From positions 1 through 64,000 of the forward strand of contig DFGT01000009.1 of assembly GCA_002371265.1 (NCBI GenBank): a stretch of DNA of 64,000 bases. The letters are read 5' to 3'. The translations under genes and the position numbers were made by a program. The DNA comes from Bacteroidales bacterium UBA3743. Its GTDB lineage: Bacteria; Bacteroidota; Bacteroidia; Bacteroidales; Paludibacteraceae. This document shows, in pieces, positions 1-8,527 of this stretch (position 1 is its first letter; the number at the start of each line of letters is the position of its first letter). The notes beneath the pieces were generated by a model. That model saw only the letters and a program-made list of their open reading frames with translations, was not told the DNA's origin and made no database searches.

Positions 1-25
1 GATTGATGATTGATGATTGATGATT
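1..25. repeat. Heptanucleotide tandem repeat (GATTGAT)
   Basis: About three and a half head-to-tail copies of the 7-mer GATTGAT, followed by AT-rich DNA before the first gene. The reverse complement (ATCAATC) resembles the 7-mer AATCATC seen at 16873-16914. No function is visible. Confidence 0.7.
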
Positions 26-113
26 CAGAGATAATCAATCATTAATCAAATTATCCTTAATTATATCTTTGTTGCGAATTTTAGGATTGTAAAGTAAAAT
101 AGAGTTCTGATTT

Positions 114-659
114 ATGGAAAATAGCCAGATAATATTCAATAAAGAAAAGGCAACTCAATCAATATTATATGTTGCCAATAAACTTGAAAGGCGGGATCTG
201 CATAAGATCTTTAAGGTTCTCTATTTTGCGGAGCGTAAACATTTGCAAGATTGGGGAATGCCTATTTTGGGTGACACTTATATAGCGATGGATGCAGGAC
301 CAGTCCCTTCAAGGGTATACGACATATTAAAAATTGTACGTGGTGATTCGTACATGTCTGATACAGAAGGTTTGAAAAAAATGTTTGCTATTGAGGATTG
401 GATGTATGTTGTCCCACTACAGAATGCAGATCTTAACAAACTATCAAAATCAGATATTGATGCATTAGATTGGTCTGTAAATACTTATGGGGCTTTGTCA
501 TATGATGAGATTAAGGAAAAATCACATGACATTGCATGGAGATCTACGGCAAAAGATTTTGCAATCAGTTGGGAATCAATAGCAAGAGAAGCGGGTTTAG
601 ATAGTCAAGATATAGAGTATATTACACAGACGCTTGAATCCCAGAAAAATTTGGCATAA
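114..659 (+). CDS. Panacea-domain (SocA-like/DUF4065) protein, probable antitoxin
   Basis: A 181-residue cytoplasmic protein that looks like the Panacea antitoxin domain. Residues 30-66 carry the family hallmark: LHKIFKVLYFAE, then a G-x-P-I-x-GD-x-YIA-x-x-x-GPVPS block (here GMPILGDTYIAMDAGPVPS). Known family members neutralise many unrelated toxin types from the same operon. The reading frame downstream (665-1078) is in the right place to be the partner, starting 5 nt after this stop, but it is interrupted by a stop codon. If the toxin really is dead, this antitoxin would be a leftover or may act in trans. Family assignment is confident; the antitoxin role is inferred from family and context. 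Confidence 0.75.
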   Translation: MENSQIIFNKEKATQSILYVANKLERRDLHKIFKVLYFAERKHLQDWGMPILGDTYIAMDAGPVPSRVYDILKIVRGDSYMSDTEGLKKMFAIEDWMYVVPLQNADLNKLSKSDIDALDWSVNTYGALSYDEIKEKSHDIAWRSTAKDFAISWESIAREAGLDSQDIEYITQTLESQKNLA

Positions 660-664
660 GATAT

Positions 665-1078
665 ATGGTTTCTTTTGCTGATCTTATAAAATAACATTCC
701 GCACTTATACAGCCAGGGGCTGTGTTTCTTGGTGATTTTGATGGTGTGGATCATCAGAAATTTTATGTTATAGCTGGAATATCTGAGGATAGGGTTTTAG
801 TTTGTTCTGTACTGATAAATTCTAGTATAAATCCTTTTCGCCGACAGCATCTACTTCAACTTCAAATAGAAATAACGCCAGACGATTATGATTTTCTTGA
901 CCATGTTTCGTATATTAATTGTGCCAATCCTATAAAAGGACAGTTGTCTCATTTTGACGGAACAGACTTTTCTTATAAAACTCAACTTAACTCGAATCAT
1001 CTGATTAATATACAAGATAATATAAAAAAGAGTGGCCTCTTGACTCCGGAGGAAATTAAATTTTTTTTGGGTCAATGA
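665..1078 (+). pseudogene. Toxin-like partner of the Panacea gene, broken by an in-frame TAA
   Basis: The open part (GTG 722 to stop 1078, 118 codons) reads FLGDFDGVDHQKFYVIAGIS, then VLVCSVLINSSINPF, and resembles small beta-barrel toxins of PemK/MazF type; that assignment is tentative. The same frame extends upstream through TAA at 692-694 to ATG 665, giving MVSFADLIK-stop-HSALIQPGAVFLGDFDG. The residues after the stop lead smoothly into the conserved part, so the original start was probably ATG 665 and the TAA a nonsense mutation. Alternatively, translation starts at GTG 722 and gives a shortened protein. The position directly after a Panacea gene supports a toxin role. Confidence 0.5.
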
Positions 1079-1099
1079 TTGGATTTATGATTGACGACA

Positions 1100-1226
1100 A
1101 ATGAGATTATCGGTAATTGGCTGCGTCTTAAGGATGCTATTGACTGTTTGAGAATATGGGAAACTCTTAATAATTAATCCTAATTTTAATCCCATCGAAT
1201 TCGATGGAATTAATAGTCGTTTATGA
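1100..1226 (+). pseudogene. KilA-N domain gene remnant
   Basis: Translation from 1100 gives NEIIGNWLRLKDAIDCLRIW and then ETLNN, where the frame hits TAA. A one-base shift continues it as NPNFNPIEFDGINSRL before TGA at 1224-1226. Together this is the start of the Bacteroidetes KilA-N DNA-binding domain found in many accessory regions (typical form: IIGNWLRN..., WE.LNNPNFNP.EFDG). The rest of the domain (normally a WIEKT.AIGI...GRYGG segment) is missing. It is a frameshifted and truncated fossil, lying between the toxin-like gene and the polysaccharide locus. Confidence 0.6.
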
Positions 1227-1317
1227 CAATTTGATGTTAAAAAAATATAAAGAATATGATTCTTTGTGATAATTTAGTATAAATCTTTTTTCAAACTAAT
1301 GTCTCAAATGACGATAT

Positions 1318-2445
1318 ATGAAGAAAATACTATATTTAACAATGGCTCCTATTGATGAGTCTTCAGGTGTATATAAAAAGATTGTTTCTCAAGCTTCTGC
1401 GTTTTCTGAACAAGGATATGAATGTCTGATTTTATTTGTAAGAGATTCTTCTGAAGCATATGTTCGAAATATAGATGGAAAAATTACTAAAATTGACATT
1501 TCTGACAAATTTCAATTATTGAAGATAAAGGATTATCTAAAAACATGTGTTTTTTGTTATGCTAGATTTGAATTGCTTCGCCATAAGTATTATCGAGAAA
1601 TAATTCTTATGTGTAAGAAGTTGAGTGTGAAAATTATATCCGAAATTCCGACTTATCCTCCATATCAAGAAAGTTTGGCAAGGGTAAAAGCGGCATTGTC
1701 CAACAAAAGGTATCTATCTGCTATCAAGACTCTATTAGGAACTATATTAGTTATAATGGACATATATATCATGACTTTATATTCAAAACTTGTGGTTATT
1801 GTTGCTGATGACAAGAAATTTCTTTTTGCAGATACTGTTAGAATAGAAAATGGAATAGATGTCGAATCTAATCCATATCAACATAAAAATCCAGATGAAT
1901 ATATAAATATCATAGCAGTAAGTAATTTTTCTGTTTGGAATGGATATGACAGAGCAATTGTTGGTTTAAGCAACTATGTTAAGGAAACTGGAAAACACGA
2001 CATAAAATTAATTATGGTTGGTGATAAATCAGCAGGAAAATCATTGATAGATCAAGCAGAGCGTTTAGATGTTTTGGATGATATTGAATTTACCGGATCT
2101 TTGTCTGGAAAGAAACTTGACGAGGCATATGCAAGGGCAGATATAGCCCTTGCTGCTCTTGGTAATCATCGTCGCAATGTATTTGCTAATTCATCCTTAA
2201 AAGTAAAGGAATATGCATCAAGAGGTATGTTAATGGTACTTTCAGATGCGGAAGGAATAGAATATGAGATTAAGGAAAAATCTCTTATTGTCAAATCCGA
2301 CGAAAGTCCACTTGATTTAGTAAATATTATAAAATGGTTTGAATCGATTAAAGATAAAAAAAATACATCATTGTATATCCATGAATTTGCACAAGATAAT
2401 TATTCTTGGGATGCTCAAATAAAAAAAATACTTGAAAGACTATAG
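1318..2445 (+). CDS. Glycosyltransferase, GT-B fold (GT4-like)
   Basis: A 375-residue soluble protein whose N-terminus (MKKILYLTMAPIDESSGVYK) has the opening beta strand of GT-B transferases. The C-terminal half (about residues 195-370) has the layout of the group 1 domain: IIAVSNFSVWNGYDRAI, KLIMVGDKSAGK, IEFTGSLSGKKLDEAYARAD and NSSLKVKEYASRGMLMV. It probably adds a sugar from a nucleotide donor to the growing surface glycan; donor and acceptor cannot be told from sequence. It is the first gene of the AT-rich polysaccharide locus, and its end overlaps the TTG-started version of the next frame. Confidence 0.7.
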   Translation: MKKILYLTMAPIDESSGVYKKIVSQASAFSEQGYECLILFVRDSSEAYVRNIDGKITKIDISDKFQLLKIKDYLKTCVFCYARFELLRHKYYREIILMCKKLSVKIISEIPTYPPYQESLARVKAALSNKRYLSAIKTLLGTILVIMDIYIMTLYSKLVVIVADDKKFLFADTVRIENGIDVESNPYQHKNPDEYINIIAVSNFSVWNGYDRAIVGLSNYVKETGKHDIKLIMVGDKSAGKSLIDQAERLDVLDDIEFTGSLSGKKLDEAYARADIALAALGNHRRNVFANSSLKVKEYASRGMLMVLSDAEGIEYEIKEKSLIVKSDESPLDLVNIIKWFESIKDKKNTSLYIHEFAQDNYSWDAQIKKILERL

Positions 2446-2452
2446 AATAATT

Positions 2453-3673
2453 ATGAATGTAGTTAATAATCCTGGTCTTTTTATAAAAAAATATGATAGT
2501 ATTAATTTAGGATTAAGCTATCTTGTATTATGGGTTCCTATTACTGGGTTATTAGGATCTATTTTTGGAGAGGAATCAAAACAAACAATTTTTTTTAGAA
2601 TTCTTCAAATACTTTATATTTTGGGTATTGTAAATGCTTTACCTGCAGCTAGTCGTATATTTAGAAATGTAAATTTTTTATTTTTTTTTATTTTGTTGTT
2701 GATGATTTATTTCTTTTCATACATAGAATGCTCTGATGATGGGTTAAAATTTGATATGAACAGAATGATATTGTTATGGTGTATTCCTTATTTGTTTATG
2801 TCACTTTTGATAAAAGATGTTGAGAATTTGTTGTTTTACTTAAGATATGTTGGTTTTTTAATTATTTTTATTGAGTTTTTAAATTGTGTCGTCTTTTCTA
2901 AAGTTGACGTCTATAGTCAAGATGTTGGGTATAATTGTGTTTTGCCTATAGTGCTTTTCTTTTCGAGTTTCCTTTTTGAAAAAAAGAAGTTTGACTTGTT
3001 ATTTGTTATTTTGGGTTTTGTTATTGTTTTGTTTAGTGGATCTCGTGGTCCATTGTTAAGCTCAATTTTGGGGCTTATACTTACATGTTCTGTGAGATTG
3101 ACAATTAAAAAGGTTATATATTTGATATTATTTTTTTCCGGTTTATTTGTGGCTTATATTTTGTATAAGGATCAAATTTTGAGTTGTATAATTGATTTGT
3201 TTGCTTCTTTAGGTGTTAGTACAAGGGTAGTAGAAGGTTTATTATATAATAATCTTGGTGATGATGAAGTCAGAGATTCATTACGAAATGCAGCATGGCT
3301 TTATTCTTGTGAACGCCCTTTTATTGGAGGTGGTTTTTTTATGGATAGAATATACCTTTACAATTTGAACATTATTGCTTCTAAAACAGCTTCTGTATGG
3401 GGTTGTTATTGTCACAATATTTTTTTAGAATTGATGATGCAGTTTGGATTAATTCCGGGACTTTTAATTGGTTGTACTATTTTAAGGAGGATATTTTTTA
3501 AAATAACGGGGTCTGATAGTTATTTTAATATACGATTAATCATCATATTTGTTTCTATTGGACTATTCCCTCTTCTTGTATCTAGGTCATGGATTACATA
3601 TCCTTTTTTTTATTTTCTTGTCGGTTTGTTATTTAATCCAATATTTAAGAATAAAAAAAGCGTATACTCATGA
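2453..3673 (+). CDS. Wzy-like O-antigen/capsule polymerase, multi-pass membrane protein
   Basis: About 406 residues, almost wholly hydrophobic helices, with a larger external segment before the last helices (about 240-330) that contains the polymerase-like stretch RDSLRNAAWLYSCERPFIGGG. Number of helices and position between a glycosyltransferase and a flippase fit Wzy, which joins repeat units at the periplasmic face of the inner membrane. Wzy proteins share little sequence, so the call rests on topology and context. ATG 2453 is preferred to an overlapping TTG at 2432 because it leaves a 7-nt gap to the previous stop. The stop overlaps the next start in an ATGA motif. Confidence 0.65.
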   Translation: MNVVNNPGLFIKKYDSINLGLSYLVLWVPITGLLGSIFGEESKQTIFFRILQILYILGIVNALPAASRIFRNVNFLFFFILLLMIYFFSYIECSDDGLKFDMNRMILLWCIPYLFMSLLIKDVENLLFYLRYVGFLIIFIEFLNCVVFSKVDVYSQDVGYNCVLPIVLFFSSFLFEKKKFDLLFVILGFVIVLFSGSRGPLLSSILGLILTCSVRLTIKKVIYLILFFSGLFVAYILYKDQILSCIIDLFASLGVSTRVVEGLLYNNLGDDEVRDSLRNAAWLYSCERPFIGGGFFMDRIYLYNLNIIASKTASVWGCYCHNIFLELMMQFGLIPGLLIGCTILRRIFFKITGSDSYFNIRLIIIFVSIGLFPLLVSRSWITYPFFYFLVGLLFNPIFKNKKSVYS

Positions 3674-4242
3674 AAAAGAGATTAAGGTTTTTGTTTTTTT
3701 TTATAAAATATTTGCCTTTTTATTTATGTTATAAATGGTGTTCAAAAGATCCAATCATCAAATCTGATATGATAAGGTGGATTGAAGTTATTTTACATAA
3801 AAAGGAATATGATATTGAAAATATTATTGAAGTTTTTAGATATCCAGAATATCGATCTGTCTTGTATAAGCGCTGTAAATTTTTATCAATAATTCTAGGA
3901 TTGTTTTATAAACCTCAGAGTCTATTATTTATATGTACGAAAAATAGTAATATTCAGTCAGGATTTGTGATTCAACATGGATTTTCTTCTGAAATTAATG
4001 CTGAATTTATTGGGAAAAACTGCCAAATATGGCAAAATGTAACAATTGGAGTTCAACATTCTGGTATGAATGATAAGCCTATAATTGGGGATGATTGTAA
4101 AATTTGCACGGGGGCAATAGTTGTTGGTTCTATTAGAATAGGAAACAATGTGACAATTGGTGCTGGTACTGTTGTTACCAAAGATGTGCCAGATAATTCT
4201 GTAATATATGGTGCTCCAAATAGAATTAAAATGATTAATTAG
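3670..4242 (+). CDS. Serine acetyltransferase-like hexapeptide acyltransferase
   Basis: 190 residues. The C-terminal part (about 93-188) is a left-handed beta-helix: FVIQHGFSSEINAEFIGKNC, then IWQNVTIGV, PIIGDDCKICTGAIVVGSIR and IGAGTVVTKDVPDNSVIYGA, with the CysE-type GAP-NR ending. H103 is the likely catalytic base. The N-terminal about 90 residues are hydrophobic and basic, unlike CysE, which fits a sugar O-acetyltransferase acting on a lipid-linked glycan rather than cysteine biosynthesis. It overlaps the polymerase by 4 nt (ATGA), so it is translationally coupled. The acceptor is unknown. Confidence 0.7.
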   Translation: MKKRLRFLFFFIKYLPFYLCYKWCSKDPIIKSDMIRWIEVILHKKEYDIENIIEVFRYPEYRSVLYKRCKFLSIILGLFYKPQSLLFICTKNSNIQSGFVIQHGFSSEINAEFIGKNCQIWQNVTIGVQHSGMNDKPIIGDDCKICTGAIVVGSIRIGNNVTIGAGTVVTKDVPDNSVIYGAPNRIKMIN

Positions 4243-4250
4243 TTTACAAT

Positions 4251-5777
4251 ATGTCTCCTGTTCATAGAGTAGTTTTAAATACAATAGCCCAATATGGTAA
4301 GACCATTACAAATGTTATACTTGGCTTGTATTCAACACGAGTGGTCCTATCTACACTAGGAAGTAATGATTTTGGTACATATTCACTTATTGGAGGTGTA
4401 ATAGCAATGCTTGGTTTTATGACAAATGCATTGATGATTACAACGCAGCGGTTTATGTCTTTTTATCAGGGAAAAAATGATGTTAAAAAATCACGTACAA
4501 TTTTTGAGAATAGTGTAAATTTACATATCCTTTTAGGTATTGTGTTGGTATTAATATTATTGATTGTATCAAGATTTCTTTTTGATGGATATTTAAGGAT
4601 ATTACCAGAAAGACTTTATGCTGCAGAATGTATTTATTATACTGTGACGTTAAGTCTTTTTATTACATTTTGTACTGCACCTTTTAAGGCCTTGCTTGTT
4701 TCGCATGAAAACATAGTTTTTGTTTCAATTGTAGATGTTCTAGATGGCGTGTTGAAAGTTGTTGTCGCTTTTATTGTGTCTTCTTGTTGTTGGGATAAAC
4801 TAATTTTCTACGGAATTTTGATGGGAGGAATAAGTGTGTTTAATTTCTTTTCGTTTTTTGTATATTCAAGGATAAAGTATGAGGAAGCTTCTGATTTACA
4901 TCTTTGTAAGTTTGATAGGTTTTATTTAAGAGATCTATTTTCTTTCGCTATGTGGACCAGTTTTAGTTCGTTTTGTTTATTTGTTAAAAATCAAGGAATT
5001 GCAATTGTTATAAATAAAATCTGCGGAACTGTAGTAAATGCTTCTTATGGAATAGCTTTTAATGTAAGTTCTTCCGTTCAGTTTGTTTGTTTATCTGTTT
5101 GTAATGCAATAAATCCACAATTAATGAAAGCTGAAGGAGAAGAGAATAGAAATAAAATGATTCGTTTGTGCGAAATAGAGTCCAAGTTTGCGTTTGTCTT
5201 AATGAGTATGATTTGTATTCCTTGTGTTTTCGAAATGCCAGTCTTGTTGAAGTTATGGCTTGGAGATGTTCCTGATTATGCTGTTTTTTTCTGCCGATGT
5301 GTAATTATTGCAGCTACGATGGATCAAATGACAATAGGAATTGGAGCTGCAATTCAAGCGGTAGGAAATATAAAAAAATATAATTTGGTGATTTATACTG
5401 TGAAATTAGGAGCTTTGCCTTTAGCTTTAATTGTAAAAATATTAGACCTGAGGGTAGAATATATAATGTTCGGGTTTGTTATTACTGAATTCGCATCCTC
5501 TTTGTTGAGAATATATTTCTTAAAAGACATATCCGGAGCTTCTATCACGTTCTTTTTTAAGCGAGTTATAATAAAATCTATGTTTCCAATACTTCTAGTT
5601 ATTATATTCTCTGTAATTGTGTTTAATTTCTATCTTTTCGATGGACGTTTGATTATTTCTTTTGTTGGATCAATATTTGTTACTTGTTTGACAATGTATT
5701 TTGTCGCTTTGGAAAATGACGAAAAATATCATGTTACAAGAGTGATATTAGGATTATTGAATAAAATAAATGGATAG
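4251..5777 (+). CDS. Wzx-type polysaccharide flippase (MATE/MVF-like)
   Basis: 508 residues with about twelve to fourteen predicted membrane helices and the opening motif of the oligosaccharide flippase family (NTIAQYGKTITNVILGLYST, then GSNDFGTYSLIGG). Such proteins flip undecaprenyl-linked repeat units across the inner membrane for Wzy to polymerise. The start lies 8 nt after the acetyltransferase stop, and the end overlaps the next gene by 8 nt, so transcription as one operon is likely. Confidence 0.8.
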   Translation: MSPVHRVVLNTIAQYGKTITNVILGLYSTRVVLSTLGSNDFGTYSLIGGVIAMLGFMTNALMITTQRFMSFYQGKNDVKKSRTIFENSVNLHILLGIVLVLILLIVSRFLFDGYLRILPERLYAAECIYYTVTLSLFITFCTAPFKALLVSHENIVFVSIVDVLDGVLKVVVAFIVSSCCWDKLIFYGILMGGISVFNFFSFFVYSRIKYEEASDLHLCKFDRFYLRDLFSFAMWTSFSSFCLFVKNQGIAIVINKICGTVVNASYGIAFNVSSSVQFVCLSVCNAINPQLMKAEGEENRNKMIRLCEIESKFAFVLMSMICIPCVFEMPVLLKLWLGDVPDYAVFFCRCVIIAATMDQMTIGIGAAIQAVGNIKKYNLVIYTVKLGALPLALIVKILDLRVEYIMFGFVITEFASSLLRIYFLKDISGASITFFFKRVIIKSMFPILLVIIFSVIVFNFYLFDGRLIISFVGSIFVTCLTMYFVALENDEKYHVTRVILGLLNKING

Positions 5778-6597
5778 AATATTTATAACTTACGGAGACG
5801 ATGGGTATGAGGCGGCAAAAAACAAAATTGTTGCTTCTGTTAAATCTATTAAGGTATTTGATAAAATTTATGCCTATGGAATTGAGGATTTGTCAGATGA
5901 ACTTCTAAAATCGGAAGTTATTAAGATAAAACGAGGAGGAGGTTTATGGAGTTGGAAGCCTGATGTGATTCTATCCACAATGGAAAGATCTCAAGATGGG
6001 GATATAATTGTCTATTGTGATGCAGGTTGTTCTGTATATCCATCTAAAGAATGGTCCAAATATTGGAAGAAGTTGGAGAACCATGATATTATCGTTCAGC
6101 GAATTTATCAAAGGACTGATAGGTGGACACGTAAGGAGTTGTTGGATATGTTTTCATCAAATGGGAAAAATTGGCCAAAGTGCTACCAATATCAGGCAAC
6201 ACCTATGTTTAAGGTAAGTGAATTCACAAAACAATTTGTACGTGAATGGCGTGATTTGATGATATCCAACCCTAAACTCGCAATGGATGTTACACCGGAA
6301 GAACGTTCTTCTCAGCATTCATCATTGATAGAAAATCGTCACGATCAAGCTATATTTTCTTCATTGGTATACAAATACCTTAAATGCTCGGAAACGAAGG
6401 ATAAGATATATACTCAGTGGGAGCATATCGAGGACTTAGATCCTTTTTTTAAACAGGCGATTCGAGCAACTCGACTTCGTCATGGAGAGGACGAAACAAG
6501 CAAACATAGAAAGGTTGCCATATTCAAAAGATTGATAAAAGATTATTGTTTAAAACCTTTCTATTATGCACCATTACAATTGTGGTATAGTAGATAA
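5770..6597 (+). CDS. Glycosyltransferase-like protein, GT-A type, specificity unknown
   Basis: 275 residues, soluble. The motif VYCDAGCSVYP (residues 81-91) looks like the donor-metal site of GT-A enzymes. Other conserved-looking blocks are GGGLWSWKPDVIL (57-68) and an HDQAIFS segment near residue 200 typical of hexosyltransferases that take part in surface glycan assembly. It overlaps the flippase gene by 8 nt. Family is inferred from these motifs only; a specific CAZy family cannot be given. Confidence 0.6.
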   Translation: MDRIFITYGDDGYEAAKNKIVASVKSIKVFDKIYAYGIEDLSDELLKSEVIKIKRGGGLWSWKPDVILSTMERSQDGDIIVYCDAGCSVYPSKEWSKYWKKLENHDIIVQRIYQRTDRWTRKELLDMFSSNGKNWPKCYQYQATPMFKVSEFTKQFVREWRDLMISNPKLAMDVTPEERSSQHSSLIENRHDQAIFSSLVYKYLKCSETKDKIYTQWEHIEDLDPFFKQAIRATRLRHGEDETSKHRKVAIFKRLIKDYCLKPFYYAPLQLWYSR

Positions 6598-6606
6598 ATA
6601 GTTATT

Positions 6607-7629
6607 ATGAAAATAAGATTGATTTGGGCAGATTCTCTGAAGGGATGGCTCATGATATTAGTTGTCATTGGACATGCCATTCAGAGTTTTCTTCATGATG
6701 GGTGTCATAATGATCATGTGTGGAACTTAATTTATTCATTTCATATGCCAGCTTTTATGGCTGTTAGTGGTTGGTTGAATTATAGAATAGACAGTACGTG
6801 TAAATTAGTCAATTTTGATTTAGAGCTTTTTTTAAATAATTGTAAAAGACGTTTTTTTCAGTTGTTGGTTCCTTATTTTGTATGGTCTTTGATTCAGTTT
6901 ATACGGATGGGAGATTACTCTATTCAAAATCTATCAAAGATGATATTCTATCCTGATGCCTATCTTTGGTTCCTCTGGGTTTTGTTTTGGATTTGTGTTC
7001 TTTTCAATCTTGCTCAGCTGATAGCATCAAAATGCAAGATTAATGAAATGATTTCAATTGGTGGGTTCTGTATCATTTTGATGATATTTATGGTTGGTTT
7101 AGAGTTGAGAATGTTTGGGTTTCAATTTCTGGCGTACTATTTCTTGTTCTATACTCTTGGATATTGTTTGCACAAATATGAGATGAAATTATTTTGGCAA
7201 TGGAAGTGTTTGGTACCTCTTTTTTGTCTATGGTTAATCCTTGCTTGGGGATGGACTATGCATGGCTTGCCGTCTTGGATGCCTGTTATTCCTAATGTTC
7301 CATCTGCTCTGTTGCAGTATGCATATAGAGGTTTTACGGCGTTTGTTGCAATAGCTTTTCTGATAGGCGTGGCTCCTATGATTTTGAATGGCACTGACCA
7401 ATTGAATATTTTTCTTTCAAGAGTAGGTATCATCTCTCTAGGAATGTATGCTGGTCATCTTGTGTTTTTGGGATATGTCAAGAACTTGCTCTTGCAAGCG
7501 TTTCCAGACTTGAACATTTGGTTAGGTATCGCAATTACCAGTGTGTTCACTTTTATTATAGCTTATTTGATGATACGACTGATAGAAAAGAACAAGTATA
7601 CAGCAAGAATATTTTTAGGAAAAATATAA
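6607..7629 (+). CDS. Acyltransferase family 3 membrane O-acetyltransferase
   Basis: 340 residues with about ten predicted membrane helices. The N-terminus ADSLKGWLMILVVIGHAIQS contains the family's catalytic-region histidine (H23), followed by IYSFHMPAFMAVSGWL, the usual acyl_transf_3 signature. Members transfer acetyl groups to sugars of surface polysaccharides. It sits 9 nt after the previous gene in the same run, so acetylation of the locus glycan is the likely role. Confidence 0.8.
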   Translation: MKIRLIWADSLKGWLMILVVIGHAIQSFLHDGCHNDHVWNLIYSFHMPAFMAVSGWLNYRIDSTCKLVNFDLELFLNNCKRRFFQLLVPYFVWSLIQFIRMGDYSIQNLSKMIFYPDAYLWFLWVLFWICVLFNLAQLIASKCKINEMISIGGFCIILMIFMVGLELRMFGFQFLAYYFLFYTLGYCLHKYEMKLFWQWKCLVPLFCLWLILAWGWTMHGLPSWMPVIPNVPSALLQYAYRGFTAFVAIAFLIGVAPMILNGTDQLNIFLSRVGIISLGMYAGHLVFLGYVKNLLLQAFPDLNIWLGIAITSVFTFIIAYLMIRLIEKNKYTARIFLGKI

Positions 7630-7639
7630 AAATTAGTAT

Positions 7640-8521
7640 ATGAAAATAGTAAATATACTTGGAGGTCTCGGTAACCAGATGTTTGTATACGCAATGTATC
7701 TTGCATTGAAAGATGCTCATCCTGATGAAGAAGTGTTGTTGTGTAGACGAAGTTATAATGGGTATCCTTTGCACAATGGATATGAATTAGATAGAATATT
7801 TGGATTGGAAGCACCAGATGCTAGTTTGTGTCAGCTGGCAAAAGTGGCATATCCTTACTTCAATTATAAAACTTGGCAAATAATGCGTCATTTTTTTCCT
7901 CAAAGAAAAAGTATGGCATCTGGAACTACTCAGATACCTTTCAATTATGAAGAAGTGAAAAGAAATGATAATGTGTTCTATGATGGATATTGGCAGAATG
8001 AAAAAAACTTTCTTCCAATTAGAGATAAGATAATCGAGACATTTGCTTTTTCTGATTTTTCTGATGACAAGAATAGGAATTTGGCTTTAAGGCTTAGAAA
8101 TAAACGAACTGTGTCTTGTCATGTTAGAAGAGGGGATTATTTGAAGGATCCTGTATATGGTGTATGTAATGAATCATATTATAAAAAGGCTGTTGAGGAA
8201 CTAAATAAATTGGTAGATCCCGAATTATATTGCATCTTCAGTGATGATATTGAGTGGTGTAAAGAAAATTTAATTGATACCATAGGAGACGATAAAGAGG
8301 TTGTATTTGTCGACTGGAATAAAGGGAAAGATAGTTACAGGGATATGCAGCTAATGTCACTTTGCCATTATAATATTATTGCCAACAGCAGTTTCTCTTG
8401 GTGGGGGGCTTGGCTAAATAATCATGATGATAAAGTTGTTTTAGCACCTGAAATATGGATGAATAAACATTTGGTGAATGATCCAATTTGTGATAGTTGG
8501 AAAAGAATAAGCATTAAATAA
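7640..8521 (+). CDS. GT11 alpha-1,2-fucosyltransferase-like glycosyltransferase
   Basis: 293 residues matching GT11 architecture: N-terminal GGLGNQMFVYAMY (8-20), the GDP-fucose-binding HVRRGDY motif (161-167), and a C-terminal NSSFSWWGAWLN block. In this family the HxRRGDY arginines bind GDP-fucose, and the product is a fucose or 6-deoxy-hexose alpha-1,2 linkage. No GDP-fucose biosynthesis genes are visible in this window, so the donor must be made elsewhere. It is codirectional and closely spaced with its neighbours. Confidence 0.85.
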   Translation: MKIVNILGGLGNQMFVYAMYLALKDAHPDEEVLLCRRSYNGYPLHNGYELDRIFGLEAPDASLCQLAKVAYPYFNYKTWQIMRHFFPQRKSMASGTTQIPFNYEEVKRNDNVFYDGYWQNEKNFLPIRDKIIETFAFSDFSDDKNRNLALRLRNKRTVSCHVRRGDYLKDPVYGVCNESYYKKAVEELNKLVDPELYCIFSDDIEWCKENLIDTIGDDKEVVFVDWNKGKDSYRDMQLMSLCHYNIIANSSFSWWGAWLNNHDDKVVLAPEIWMNKHLVNDPICDSWKRISIK

Positions 8522-8527
8522 CTGACA

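Noticed and set aside
3958..4284. 108-codon minus-strand frame over the acetyltransferase
   Set aside because: Antisense shadow of the hexapeptide-repeat gene; the regular codon pattern of the beta-helix creates the open frame.
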